Assembly: GCA_050944355.1 (NCBI GenBank)
Contig: JBMNQX010000002.1
Coordinates: forward strand, 259,725 to 323,724
Length of the DNA: 64,000 nt
Direction: 5' to 3'
Source of the DNA: UBA4285 sp050944355
Lineage (GTDB): Bacteria > Bacillota > Clostridia > Lachnospirales > Lachnospiraceae
Shown: one piece after another, positions 31,094-40,520 of the stretch
Position numbering within the stretch: the first letter of the stretch is position 1
Layout of the letters: every line of letters starts with the position of its first letter
Made by a program: the position numbers and the translations under genes
The notes under the pieces: generated by a model
The model's input: only the letters and a program-made list of their open reading frames with translations
Database searches by the model: none
What the model was told of the DNA's origin: nothing

Positions 31094-32245
31094 ATGAAGA
31101 AAATTTCTATTCTGGGCTCGACCGGTTCGATCGGCACCCAGACGCTGGATGTCATCCGGCAGAGCGGAGGACAGCTGCAGGCAGTCGCCCTGGCGGCGGG
31201 TCACAATATAAAGAAACTCGCGCAGCAGGCAAGAGAGTTTCATGTGAGTCTCGTGAGTGTCGCGGACCGTTCACTTGAAAGTGATCTGAAAGCACTTCTG
31301 TCGGACACAGACATAAAAGTCGTCAGCGGCGACGAGGGCCTCATGGAAGCCGCGGTTTACGAACAGGCTGACACAGTCCTGACCGCCGTCGTCGGCATGA
31401 TGGGCATCCGCCCGACAATCGCGGCGATTCAGGCCGGAAAGCAGATCGCTCTGGCCAACAAAGAGACACTGGTCACGGCCGGCCACATCATCACGAAGCT
31501 CGCGAAGGAAAAGGGAATCACGATCTATCCGGTGGATTCGGAGCACTCGGCGATATTTCAGTCGCTGCACGGCGAGTACCACGATGAGATCGAAAAAATC
31601 CTTCTTACCTGCTCCGGCGGACCCTTCCGGGGAAAGAAGCACGATGACCTCGTTCACGTAAAGGCTTCCGACGCGCTGAAGCACCCGAACTGGAACATGG
31701 GCCGCAAGATTACGATCGACTCGTCGACACTTGTCAACAAAGGACTTGAGGTCATGGAGGCGCAGTGGCTCTTCGATGTGCCGGCTGACAAAGTCCAGGT
31801 TATCGTCCAGCCGCAGAGCATCATTCACTCCATGGTACAGTTCCAGGACGGCGGTATCATGGGACAGCTGGGGAGTCCGGACATGCGGCTCCCGATCGCA
31901 TATGCCCTGTACTTTCCTCACAGAAAGCCACTGAACACAAAAAGAGTGGATTTCTTTGAACTCGGGCAGATCACATTCGAGAAACCGGATATGGAGACGT
32001 TTCCGGGGCTCAGACTCGCATATGAAGCCGCCCGTATCGGCGGGAACATTCCGACCGCTTTCAACGCGGCCAATGAATACGCGGTGGCCAGGTTTCTGAA
32101 AGACGAGATCGGATTCTATGACATCCCGGCCATGATCGACGAGGCAATGCAGGCCTGCTCATTTGTCAGGGATCCGTCCGTCGAAGAGATTTTGGAGACG
32201 GAAGCAAAGACTTACGAACTCCTGAAGAAGAATCACGAATCATAA
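31094..32245 (+). CDS. dxr: 1-deoxy-D-xylulose 5-phosphate reductoisomerase
   Basis: The 383-residue enzyme converts DXP to MEP, the committed step of the non-mevalonate isoprenoid pathway. The NADPH motif is LGSTGSIGTQTLDV at the N terminus. The metal and substrate site is marked by LANKETLVTAG, YPVDSEHSAIFQ, TCSGGPFRGK, NWNMGRKITIDSSTLVNKG and EVMEAQWLF. ATG 31094 has GGGGAG 5 bases upstream, while GTG 31088 overlaps that site. Together with ispG it places the MEP pathway in this operon. Confidence 0.97.
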   Translation: MKKISILGSTGSIGTQTLDVIRQSGGQLQAVALAAGHNIKKLAQQAREFHVSLVSVADRSLESDLKALLSDTDIKVVSGDEGLMEAAVYEQADTVLTAVVGMMGIRPTIAAIQAGKQIALANKETLVTAGHIITKLAKEKGITIYPVDSEHSAIFQSLHGEYHDEIEKILLTCSGGPFRGKKHDDLVHVKASDALKHPNWNMGRKITIDSSTLVNKGLEVMEAQWLFDVPADKVQVIVQPQSIIHSMVQFQDGGIMGQLGSPDMRLPIAYALYFPHRKPLNTKRVDFFELGQITFEKPDMETFPGLRLAYEAARIGGNIPTAFNAANEYAVARFLKDEIGFYDIPAMIDEAMQACSFVRDPSVEEILETEAKTYELLKKNHES

Positions 32246-32257
32246 GGATAAGCATAC

Positions 32258-33631
32258 ATGATCATCAACATACTTCTGGCTGTTCTTCTGATCAGTGTTC
32301 TGATCATCGTCCATGAATTCGGCCATTATCTGGCAGCGCGCGCCGGCGGCGTGGCGGTTCTCGAATTCGCGATCGGATTCGGACCGCATCTTCTCAAATG
32401 GCGGCGCGGTGACACGGATTACTGCATCAATGCGATTCCGTTCGGCGGATACTGCATGATGCTGGGCGCAGACGACACACAAGAGGACAGCACGGGGGAT
32501 ACTGCTGGGGAGGAATCAGAAGAGGAGCTGTCGGATCTGGAAATTCACACCAGAGAGCTCCTGAAAAAATATGGAAACAGCGCCAGACTTTCGGATAAGT
32601 CGGTCGGCGTGAGAATGAGCATTGCGTTTGCGGGACCGCTGTTTAATTTTCTGCTGGCGTTCGTCCTGGCCATTCTGGTGATTGGCAATGTCGGCATCGA
32701 CCCGGCGGTGATCGGGGCGGTGGATGAAGGCTCACCGGCTGATGAGGCCGGGCTCGAGGAAGGCGACGTCATAACAAAAATCAACGGGCGCGGAATGACA
32801 TTTGCCAGGGATTATGACTTTTACATTTCGTACCACGGCTCGGAGACGCTTGATATTGAGTACACCCGGGACGGTCAGACGTATGAGACGAGCGTGACGC
32901 CGGAGCGGATTGAGGAAGAGGCATACCGGATCGGTATCACAATACAGTCGGACGGAACCGTGTATTCTGTCACGGAAGATTCACCCGCTGACCGGGCCGG
33001 AATCAAAGCCGGCGACATCATCCGCGAAGTGGGCGGACAGACTGTGGAAGACGGGAATGCCGCCGTTGAGGCGATTCGGGCCGTCGGCGACAATTCCACG
33101 ACCATTGTCGTCGAGAGAGACGGGGAACTTCTCACCGTGTCGGTGACACCGGAGCTCACGACAGAAACCTGCTATTACAGCGGCATAACGGTTCCCGGAT
33201 ACCGAGTTGCGACGGGAGCGCTGTCTACGATCGGGTACGCGGCACAGGATGTCTGGTACTGGATCCGAATGGTCGTTGAGAGCCTTGGCATGATGTTCAC
33301 GGGACAGGTCACGGTAAATGATCTTTCCGGCCCGGTCGGAATCGCCGAGACGGTCGGTCAGGTCGTGAACAGCAGCCGGTCAGACGGCGTCTATTACGTC
33401 GTGATGAATCTTCTGTTCTTCACAGAGGCTATCAGCGCGAACCTGGGAGTCATGAATCTGCTGCCGCTCCCGGGACTGGACGGAGGCCGGATTCTGATCC
33501 TGATAATCGAAGCCATCCGGGGCAAACCGATGAAGAAAGAACACGAGGGCATGGTGCAGATGATCGGCATGGTGTTCCTCTTTGCGCTTAGTATTTACGT
33601 ACTGTTTCACGATATTTCCAGGCTGTTTTAA
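32258..33631 (+). CDS. rseP: Site-2 protease RseP/RasP
   Basis: The 457-residue intramembrane zinc metalloprotease carries HEFGH in its first membrane helix and NLLPLPGLDGG near the C terminus, the zinc ligands of the family. Between the helices are two PDZ-like domains: one around GAVDEGSPADEAGLEEGDVI and another around SVTEDSPADRAGIKAGDI. A charged insertion with acidic repeats (TGDTAGEESEEELSDLE) lies after the first helix. It would cleave anti-sigma factors or remnant signal peptides. Two PDZ domains resemble the E. coli RseP layout more than the single-PDZ Bacillus RasP. Confidence 0.94.
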   Translation: MIINILLAVLLISVLIIVHEFGHYLAARAGGVAVLEFAIGFGPHLLKWRRGDTDYCINAIPFGGYCMMLGADDTQEDSTGDTAGEESEEELSDLEIHTRELLKKYGNSARLSDKSVGVRMSIAFAGPLFNFLLAFVLAILVIGNVGIDPAVIGAVDEGSPADEAGLEEGDVITKINGRGMTFARDYDFYISYHGSETLDIEYTRDGQTYETSVTPERIEEEAYRIGITIQSDGTVYSVTEDSPADRAGIKAGDIIREVGGQTVEDGNAAVEAIRAVGDNSTTIVVERDGELLTVSVTPELTTETCYYSGITVPGYRVATGALSTIGYAAQDVWYWIRMVVESLGMMFTGQVTVNDLSGPVGIAETVGQVVNSSRSDGVYYVVMNLLFFTEAISANLGVMNLLPLPGLDGGRILILIIEAIRGKPMKKEHEGMVQMIGMVFLFALSIYVLFHDISRLF

Positions 33632-33667
33632 CGGGGCCTCCCGCGCGGGAGAGAAAAGGAGTCTGTT

Positions 33668-34729
33668 TTGAATCGTATCAGGAGAGCATCTAAAGAAGTT
33701 CATATCGGTGATGTGACGATCGGCGGAAATAACCCGATTGCCATTCAGTCCATGACAAATACGCGGACGGAAGACGTAAAGGCGACCGTCGCGCAGATAC
33801 GGAAGCTCGAGAAGGCGGGTTGCCAGATCATCCGCTGCACTGTCCCCACGCCGGAGGCGGCAGCGGCGCTGAAGGAAATCAAAAAGCAGATCCACATCCC
33901 GCTCGTCGCGGATATCCATTTCGACTATCGCATGGCCATTGCCGCCATGGAAAATGGGGCTGACAAAATCCGAATCAATCCCGGGAACATAGGCGGCGCG
34001 GACCGCGTAAAGGCAGTTGTCGACTGTGCGAAGGAGCGGAATATCCCGATCCGCGTCGGCGTCAACAGCGGATCGCTCGAAAAAGATCTCGTTGAGAAAT
34101 ACGGCGGCGTGACCGCTGAAGGACTTGTTGAAAGTGCGCTGGACAAAGTGCATATGATCGAGGACATGGGGTATGACAACCTCGTGATATCCATCAAGTC
34201 TTCCGACGTCATGATGTGTGTCAAAGCACATGAACTCATTGCCGACAAGACCGATCATCCTCTGCATGTCGGCATCACAGAGGCCGGCACGCTTTTCCGC
34301 GGGACAATCAAGTCGTCTGTCGGCCTGGCGCTGATTCTCGGGCAGGGAATCGGCGACACGATCCGCGTGTCCCTCACCGACGATCCGGTGAAAGAGGTCG
34401 AAGCAGCGCAGGAGATACTGCGCACGCTGGGTCTTCGCAGCAGCGGCATAGAGGTCGTGAGCTGTCCGACGTGCGGCCGCACACAGATCGATCTGATCGG
34501 ACTCGCGAAGAAAGTCGAAGATCTTGTCAGGGATTACGAAAATCTGAATATCAAGGTCGCCGTGATGGGCTGTGTCGTAAACGGCCCCGGCGAGGCAAAA
34601 GAGGCAGATCTCGGCATCGCCGGCGGCAAAGGCAGGGGACTGCTTATGCGCCGCGGTGAAGTCATAGCGACTCTGCCGGAAGACGAACTGCTTCCGGCTC
34701 TTAAGAAAGAACTGGACAATTGGCAATGA
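33668..34729 (+). CDS. ispG: 4-hydroxy-3-methylbut-2-enyl diphosphate synthase
   Basis: The 353-residue enzyme converts MEcPP to HMBPP in the MEP pathway using a 4Fe-4S cluster. The TIM-barrel N-terminal part has NPIAIQSMTNT, VPTPEAAAAL and ADIHFDYRMA. The iron-sulfur ligands appear as VSCPTCGRTQ and VMGCVVNGPGEA near the C terminus. The start is TTG 33668 with AAAGGAG 6 bases upstream. The stop overlaps the next start (polC) by 4 bases. Confidence 0.97.
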   Translation: MNRIRRASKEVHIGDVTIGGNNPIAIQSMTNTRTEDVKATVAQIRKLEKAGCQIIRCTVPTPEAAAALKEIKKQIHIPLVADIHFDYRMAIAAMENGADKIRINPGNIGGADRVKAVVDCAKERNIPIRVGVNSGSLEKDLVEKYGGVTAEGLVESALDKVHMIEDMGYDNLVISIKSSDVMMCVKAHELIADKTDHPLHVGITEAGTLFRGTIKSSVGLALILGQGIGDTIRVSLTDDPVKEVEAAQEILRTLGLRSSGIEVVSCPTCGRTQIDLIGLAKKVEDLVRDYENLNIKVAVMGCVVNGPGEAKEADLGIAGGKGRGLLMRRGEVIATLPEDELLPALKKELDNWQ

Positions 34730-37700
34730 GTTCTATGCTGTTTTTTGATGTTTTTCCTCAGCTGAATCTCCCGCAGAAACTGCGGGAGAGCATGGCTGAT
34801 GTCACTGTCACGAAAATTTCGCAGACGACCACGCACACCAGCGTGCTGATCTTCACGATGAGTTCCCGGATTCTGAACAAGCGCACTCTGTTTGAAGTGG
34901 AGAAGCTGCTGAAAAAACAGTACTTTCCCAAAGACGGCCGCGTCCGGATCATGGACCGGTACCATCTTTCCGAGCAGTACACACCGAAATACATACTTGA
35001 AGAATACAAGGACAGTATTGATTTTGAGCTCCGTCAGTACTGGCCGCTTCTTTTTTCGCTCTATACATCGTCAGACGTGGAACTGTCCGAAAATGTTCTC
35101 ACGATTTCCGTGCCGGGCGGCATGATCGCCGATTCATACAAGGGATCGCTCGAGCAGTATTTTGAACAGATTTTCCGGGTGCGCTTCGGCCGCCCGGTTC
35201 AGGTCGAGATGCGCGAGAAGTCTGACAATCAGGAGGCTTTCCAGCGGGAAAAGACCGCGAGAATGGACCGCCGCGTAAGGGAAATCCAGAGCCGCGCTGC
35301 TCAGGCGGCCGGAAAAGAGAAGGTATCATCTGCGCGCGCGTCCAGGCCGTCGTCCGCCGCTTCGTCATCCGGCGCGAAGCCGGCCGCTTCGCAGGCAAAA
35401 TCCGGCGGAACCCACACATTTTCCGGATACAGACAGGGCGGAGAAAACGGCGCCCGCAAATTTTTCCGCAAGCCGGAGAACCCGGATGTTCTCTACGGGA
35501 GAGATTTTGACGACGAACCGATACCGATTTCTTCGATCGAGACGGAAATGGGGCGCGTCACGATCGACGGAATGATCCGCAAAGTTGAAGAGATGGCGAT
35601 CCGCGGCGAACGCACCATTCTTATTTTTGACGTCACGGATTTTACGGATACGATTTCCTGCAAGATGTTCCTGCGCAATGAAGAACTGCCGGATGTGAAA
35701 ACGTACATCAAAGAAGGCAGCTTTATTCTCCTGCGCGGCATTACGCAGGTCGACACCTATGCCGGCGGCGATGTGACGATCACACGCGTCGAAGGAATCC
35801 GAAAGTCTTCGGATCACCGCAAAGTGCGCGAAGATCTCGCGGCCGACAAGCGCGTGGAACTCCACTGCCACACGAAGATGAGCGACATGGACGGAGTGTC
35901 CTATGCGAAAGACATCATCAGACAGGCGATCAAGTGGGGGCACAAGGCTGTCGCGATCACGGACCACGGCGTCGTTCAGGCGTTTACCGACGCGTATCAC
36001 ACGATGCAGGGGCTTTACAAGGATTACGACAAGACGCGCGAGAGCCTTGATTTCAAGGTGATCTACGGCTGCGAGGTCTATCTGGTCGATGACACCCGCA
36101 AACTCGTCGTGAATTCAAAAGGTCAGAAGCTGAAGGACACATTTGTCGTATTTGATATTGAGACGACGGGGTTTTCCGCCGAACACAACGAGATCATCGA
36201 GATCGGCGCGGTCAAGGTGACAAATGGCGTTGTTGCCGACCGCTTTTCGGAATTTGTTCATCCGACGGAAGGGGTCCCGCCGCGCATCACAGAGCTGACA
36301 AGCATCACCAATGAAATGGTGAGCGATGCAAAGCCGATTGAAGATGTGCTGCCGAGATTTCTCAAATTCATCGGTGACGCGGCTGTCGTGGCGCACAACG
36401 CGGAATTCGACACGAGCTTCATCACGGCCAAAGCGGCGGCGATGGGCATCGAGACAGATTTCACGATTGTGGACACGATGACGCTCACGCAGTTTCTGGT
36501 TCCGACGCTGAACAACTACCGCCTCGAGACGCTGGTCAAGTACTTCAACGTAAATACCGGATTCCATCACCACAGAGCCGTTGACGATGCAGAGGCGACG
36601 GCCGGCATCTATATCGAGCTGATAAAGATGCTTGCGGAGCGCGACATATTCGATCTGGACACGCTGAACGAACGCGGCTGCATGAGCGACGATACAATAA
36701 AAAAGCTGCACCAGCACCATGCGATTATTCTGGCGGCCACGGAACAGGGGCGAATCAATCTGTACCGTCTGATCACCGCTTCGCACATGCAGTATTTCTA
36801 TCGCTACCCGAAAGTGCCGAAGAGTCTGGTGCTGAAATACAGGGAGGGGCTGATCATTGGCAGCGCCTGCGTGGCGGGCGAGCTGTACCAGGCGCTTCTG
36901 CGGGGTGTCACGCCGACCGAGATCGCGCGGATTGTGAATTTCTATGATTATCTGGAAATTCAGCCGCTGGCCAACAATGCTTTCCTGATTAATGACGAAG
37001 AGAGTTTCATAAAGAGCGAAGACGATCTGCGGGAAATGAACCGGAGGATCGTGAAACTGGGCGAACGCTTTCACAAGCCCGTCGTGGCGACGTCGGACGC
37101 GCACTTCCTGAATCCGGAGGATGAAATCTATCGTTCCATCATTCTGGCGGGTAAAGGGATGGGCAGCGAAGCGCCGGCACCGCTCTACCTGCACACGACG
37201 GACGAGATGCTCCATGAATTTGATTATCTCGGACCGAAAAAGGCCTTTGAGGTCGTCGTGCGCAACCCGGACAGAATCCGCCGCATGTGCGAGCCGATCA
37301 TTCCGGTGCGGCCCGACAAGCGGCCTCCGGTCATCGCCAACTCCGACCAGACGCTGCGCCGGATCTGCACGAACAGGGCTCATGAAATTTACGGCCCGGT
37401 TCTGCCGGACATCGTCGAGAAACGGCTTGACAAGGAACTCAACTCGATCATTTCAAACGGCTATTCGGTCATGTATATTATTGCGCAGCAGCTCGTGTGG
37501 AAGGCGAACGATGACGGATACATGGTAGGGTCCAGAGGATCGGTCGGGAGTTCCTTCGCGGCGTACACGGCCGGCATCACGGAAGTCAACTCACTCGCAC
37601 CGCACTATCTGTGCCCGGTATGCCATTACGTGGATTTCGACGACCCGGAGTGCAAGAAGCACGCGGGCGGAGCCGGCATCGACATGCCTGACAAATACTG

Positions 37701-39249
37701 TCCGAAGTGCGGTCACAAGCTCAAAAAGATGGGATTTGACATTCCGTTCGAGACATTCCTGGGATTCAAGGGAAACAAGGAACCGGATATCGACCTGAAC
37801 TTCTCCAACGAGTACCAGAGCAAGGCTCACGCTTACACGGAAGTTATCTTCGGAAAAGGGCAGACGTTCAAGGCCGGGACGATCGGCACGGTCGCTGACA
37901 AGACGGCATACGGCTTTGTCATGCATTATTTTGAGGACATGGGCGAGAGAGAGCACCGTGTGATCAAGAAGCGCAGATGCGAGATGGAGAGACTGGCGGC
38001 CGGATGCGTCGACGTGCGCCGGACAACCGGTCAGCATCCGGGCGGCATCGTGGTCCTGCCGATCGGCGAAGACATCAACACGTTCACTCCGGTACAGCAT
38101 CCGGCCAACGACATGAAGACGCCGATCACGACGACGCATTTCGATTACCACAGCATCGACCACAACCTGCTGAAGCTCGATATTCTCGGGCATCTTGATC
38201 CGACGATGATCCGCATGCTGCAGGATCTGACAGGGCTCGACCCGATGGAAATCCCGATGGACTCCAAGGAAGTCATGGAGCTGTTCAAGAGCACGAAATC
38301 GCTGGGCATCACGCCGGATCAGATCGGCGGCTGCGAGCTGGGAGCGCTGGGAATTCCGGAGTTCGGCACGGACAACGCGATGCAGATGCTCAAGGAGACA
38401 AAGCCGAAGCAGTTTGCGGATCTGGTGCGCATTTCCGGGCTTTCACACGGCACGGATGTGTGGCACGGCAACGCGCAGGATCTGATCCGCGAGGGGAAGG
38501 CGACCATTTCGACGGCCATCTGTACCCGTGACGATATCATGACCTACCTGATCAGCAAAGGAATGGACCATGAGAAATCATTTACCATCATGGAGAAGGT
38601 CCGCAAGGGCAAAGGACTGAAACCTGAGTGGATCGAGGAAATGAAGGCGCACGGCGTCCCGGACTGGTACATCGGATCCTGCCAGAAAATCAAATATATG
38701 TTCCCGAAAGCGCATGCGGCCGCGTATGTCATGATGGCGTGGCGCGTAGCGTACTGCAAAGTGTTCTATCCTCTGGCGTATTACACGGCGTATTTCTCGA
38801 TCCGCGCAAACGCGTTTGACTACGAGATGATGGCGCAGGGGCCGGAGGTGCTGGCCGGATATCTCAGCGAGTATCGGGAGAAAAAGAAGGCCGGCACGCT
38901 CACGGGGCCGGAAGAAGAAGCGCTCAAGGATATGCGGATTGTCGAGGAGATGTACGCCCGCGGATTCCGCTTTACGCCGATCGACATCTACAAGGCCAAG
39001 GCCAGACGCTTTCAGATCATCGACGGCAAGATCATGCCGTCGTTCAAAGTCGTCAGCAAGATCGGCGAAGTTGCGGGAGAGTCGATCGAGATTGCGGCCG
39101 AGAAGGGAAAGTTTTTGTCCAAAGAGGACCTGAGGAACCGGGCGAAGGTCGGCCAGACGGTCATCGACAAGCTCGACTCTTTACATCTCCTGGAAGGTAT
39201 GTCAGAATCTAACCAGCTGTCTATTTTCGACATGATGGGCGGCCTTTGA
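34726..39249 (+). CDS. polC: DNA polymerase III alpha subunit, PolC type
   Basis: The replicative polymerase of low-GC Gram-positives, about 1507 residues. The N-terminal domain is followed by a Ser/Ala/Arg-rich linker (about 170-235) and an OB fold. A PHP domain begins at LHCHTKMSDMDG (about residue 380) and is interrupted by the proofreading exonuclease (VFDIETTGFSAEHNEIIEIG, about 470, and AVDDAEATAG). The PHP domain then resumes. The catalytic part has a zinc motif (CPVCHYVDF, then KYCPKCGHK, about 960-1000), GSRGSVGSSF and EPDIDLNFS with the catalytic aspartates. It overlaps ispG by 4 bases (ATGA) if ATG 34726 is used. TTG 34720 is the alternative. Confidence 0.97.
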   Translation: MSSMLFFDVFPQLNLPQKLRESMADVTVTKISQTTTHTSVLIFTMSSRILNKRTLFEVEKLLKKQYFPKDGRVRIMDRYHLSEQYTPKYILEEYKDSIDFELRQYWPLLFSLYTSSDVELSENVLTISVPGGMIADSYKGSLEQYFEQIFRVRFGRPVQVEMREKSDNQEAFQREKTARMDRRVREIQSRAAQAAGKEKVSSARASRPSSAASSSGAKPAASQAKSGGTHTFSGYRQGGENGARKFFRKPENPDVLYGRDFDDEPIPISSIETEMGRVTIDGMIRKVEEMAIRGERTILIFDVTDFTDTISCKMFLRNEELPDVKTYIKEGSFILLRGITQVDTYAGGDVTITRVEGIRKSSDHRKVREDLAADKRVELHCHTKMSDMDGVSYAKDIIRQAIKWGHKAVAITDHGVVQAFTDAYHTMQGLYKDYDKTRESLDFKVIYGCEVYLVDDTRKLVVNSKGQKLKDTFVVFDIETTGFSAEHNEIIEIGAVKVTNGVVADRFSEFVHPTEGVPPRITELTSITNEMVSDAKPIEDVLPRFLKFIGDAAVVAHNAEFDTSFITAKAAAMGIETDFTIVDTMTLTQFLVPTLNNYRLETLVKYFNVNTGFHHHRAVDDAEATAGIYIELIKMLAERDIFDLDTLNERGCMSDDTIKKLHQHHAIILAATEQGRINLYRLITASHMQYFYRYPKVPKSLVLKYREGLIIGSACVAGELYQALLRGVTPTEIARIVNFYDYLEIQPLANNAFLINDEESFIKSEDDLREMNRRIVKLGERFHKPVVATSDAHFLNPEDEIYRSIILAGKGMGSEAPAPLYLHTTDEMLHEFDYLGPKKAFEVVVRNPDRIRRMCEPIIPVRPDKRPPVIANSDQTLRRICTNRAHEIYGPVLPDIVEKRLDKELNSIISNGYSVMYIIAQQLVWKANDDGYMVGSRGSVGSSFAAYTAGITEVNSLAPHYLCPVCHYVDFDDPECKKHAGGAGIDMPDKYCPKCGHKLKKMGFDIPFETFLGFKGNKEPDIDLNFSNEYQSKAHAYTEVIFGKGQTFKAGTIGTVADKTAYGFVMHYFEDMGEREHRVIKKRRCEMERLAAGCVDVRRTTGQHPGGIVVLPIGEDINTFTPVQHPANDMKTPITTTHFDYHSIDHNLLKLDILGHLDPTMIRMLQDLTGLDPMEIPMDSKEVMELFKSTKSLGITPDQIGGCELGALGIPEFGTDNAMQMLKETKPKQFADLVRISGLSHGTDVWHGNAQDLIREGKATISTAICTRDDIMTYLISKGMDHEKSFTIMEKVRKGKGLKPEWIEEMKAHGVPDWYIGSCQKIKYMFPKAHAAAYVMMAWRVAYCKVFYPLAYYTAYFSIRANAFDYEMMAQGPEVLAGYLSEYREKKKAGTLTGPEEEALKDMRIVEEMYARGFRFTPIDIYKAKARRFQIIDGKIMPSFKVVSKIGEVAGESIEIAAEKGKFLSKEDLRNRAKVGQTVIDKLDSLHLLEGMSESNQLSIFDMMGGL

Positions 39250-39278
39250 TTCTGAAACTGATAAGCTGAGGGAAAAAC

Positions 39279-39755
39279 ATGTTAAAAAAATACCTGTGGA
39301 TCTTTTTCATATCCATGGTTCCGCTGGTGGAGCTGCGCGGGGCGATTCCTGTCTCGCAGGCTCTGCAGCTGCCGCTTCTGCAGTCATATATCGTGTGCGT
39401 AATTGGCAATATGGTGCCCGTCCCGTTCATTTATCTGTTCGCGAGAAGACTTCTTGAGTGGGGCAAGGACAAGAAGGTGATCGGCAAGTTCTTTACGTTC
39501 TGCCTGGAAAAGGGACAGAAGGGTGGTGAAAAACTGAAAGAAAAGGCCGGAAGAGGCCTTTTTGTGGCGCTGATGCTGTTTGTCGGAATTCCGCTGCCGG
39601 GGACCGGCGCCTGGACCGGAACGCTCGCAGCTTCGATTCTCGACATGGGATTCAGGAAAAGCACCGTGGCTGTGCTGCTCGGCGTAGTCATCGCCGGCGT
39701 GATCATGGGGCTCGCTTCGGCCGGGATATTCAGCGCGATTTTTGCGATCGGATGA
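39279..39755 (+). CDS. Small multidrug export-like membrane protein (COG2426 type)
   Basis: The 158-residue integral membrane protein belongs to the family often named small multi-drug export protein. It has MVPLVELRGAIPVS near the N terminus, a second helix, an amphipathic Lys-rich segment (CLEKGQKGGEKLKEKAGRG) and FVGIPLPGTGAWTGTLAAS. The paired E-R-G and PLPGTGAW motifs resemble the re-entrant-loop motifs of DedA-like proteins, so lipid or ion transport is possible. Drug export has little direct support. It follows polC after 29 bases and probably shares its transcript. Confidence 0.82.
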   Translation: MLKKYLWIFFISMVPLVELRGAIPVSQALQLPLLQSYIVCVIGNMVPVPFIYLFARRLLEWGKDKKVIGKFFTFCLEKGQKGGEKLKEKAGRGLFVALMLFVGIPLPGTGAWTGTLAASILDMGFRKSTVAVLLGVVIAGVIMGLASAGIFSAIFAIG

Positions 39756-39807
39756 CCGACCGCAGGGGAGAATATCCGGTTTTTACGGAGTGTCCGAAAA
39801 AAAGTAC

Positions 39808-39836
39808 TTGCATTCATGATTCATATTGTGTATATT
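39808..39836 (+). promoter_or_regulatory. Promoter of tRNA-Glu
   Basis: TTGCAT (39808-39813) and TATATT (39831-39836) are separated by 17 bp, ending 18 bases before the tRNA. Confidence 0.7.
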
Positions 39837-39854
39837 AAATGAGCGCGAGCAAAT

Positions 39855-39926
39855 GGCTTCTTGGTCAAGTGGTTAAGACGTCGCCCTCTCACGGCGAAGA
39901 CAGGAGTTCGACTCTCCTAGAAGCTA
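39855..39926 (+). tRNA. tRNA-Glu (anticodon CTC)
   Basis: A 72-base tRNA cloverleaf is visible. The acceptor GGCTTCT pairs with AGAAGCT (G1-U72 wobble), discriminator A follows, and the D arm matches bacterial tRNA-Glu. The anticodon stem TCGCC/GGCGA encloses the loop CTCTCAC, giving CTC. The T arm is GGAGTTCGACTCTCC-like. CCA is not encoded. It has its own promoter and terminator. Confidence 0.95.
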
Positions 39927-39942
39927 CTCGGATATTAGTGGG

Positions 39943-39971
39943 AAGAGTGAACCGCAAGGTTCACTCTTTTT
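39943..39971 (+). terminator. Rho-independent terminator after tRNA-Glu
   Basis: AAGAGTGAACC, loop GCAA and GGTTCACTCTT form an 11-bp perfect stem followed by T residues. Confidence 0.93.
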
Positions 39972-40031
39972 GTTAGGTCCGGCGCCGGCAGGGGTCCGGC
40001 GGAAAGTTCAGGTCTGATAAAGGAGACATAA

Positions 40032-40499
40032 TTGAAAGGAAAAGAGAGGATTGAGAACGAGGCGGCCAGGCTGCTGGCACCGGTTCTTGACGCGCACGGC
40101 GTAAGGCTCTGGGACTGCGAGTACACCAAAGAAGGCAGAGACTGGTACCTGAGACTGACAATCGACAAAGACGGCGGCGTCACAATTGACGACTGCGAAG
40201 CGGTGAGCCGGGACGCAAATGAGATCCTGGACAAGTCAGATCTGATTCAGGATGCCTATACGTTTGAGGTGAGTTCTCCGGGGCTCACACGGGTGCTCAG
40301 GCGTCCGAAAGATTTTGAAAACAGCATCGGCCGGAAGGTCGACGTAAAGCTGTACGAGGCAAAGAACGGCCTGAAGGAATTCACGGCGGTTCTTGACGGC
40401 AGTGACGGGAACAATGTGACGCTGGGATTGGACGATGGTTCAAAGCTCACAGTCGCAAAAAAGGACCTGGCGCTCATACGTCTGACATTTGTCGGTTGA
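40032..40499 (+). CDS. rimP: Ribosome maturation factor RimP
   Basis: The 155-residue protein assists 30S subunit assembly. The N-terminal domain reads EARLLAPVLDAHGVRLWDCEY, and the conserved core VTIDDCEAVSRDANEILD is followed by YTFEVSSPGLTRVLRRPKDF. A C-terminal Sm-like barrel (GRKVDVKLYEA, then VAKKDLALIRLTF) completes the fold. The start is TTG 40032 with AAAGGAG upstream. It opens the rimP-nusA-ylxR-ylxQ-infB cluster. No clear promoter was seen between the tRNA-Glu terminator and the start. Confidence 0.95.
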   Translation: MKGKERIENEAARLLAPVLDAHGVRLWDCEYTKEGRDWYLRLTIDKDGGVTIDDCEAVSRDANEILDKSDLIQDAYTFEVSSPGLTRVLRRPKDFENSIGRKVDVKLYEAKNGLKEFTAVLDGSDGNNVTLGLDDGSKLTVAKKDLALIRLTFVG

Positions 40500-40520
40500 T
40501 TACAGGAGGATTTTTGGAAA

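Noticed and set aside
33380..34726. Minus-strand ORF of 448 codons opposite rseP/ispG
   Set aside because: Antisense to the conserved ispG gene and His/Arg-rich without domain features.
36115..37383. Minus-strand ORF of 422 codons opposite polC
   Set aside because: Complement of the exonuclease and PHP region of polC; no independent start signals or motifs.
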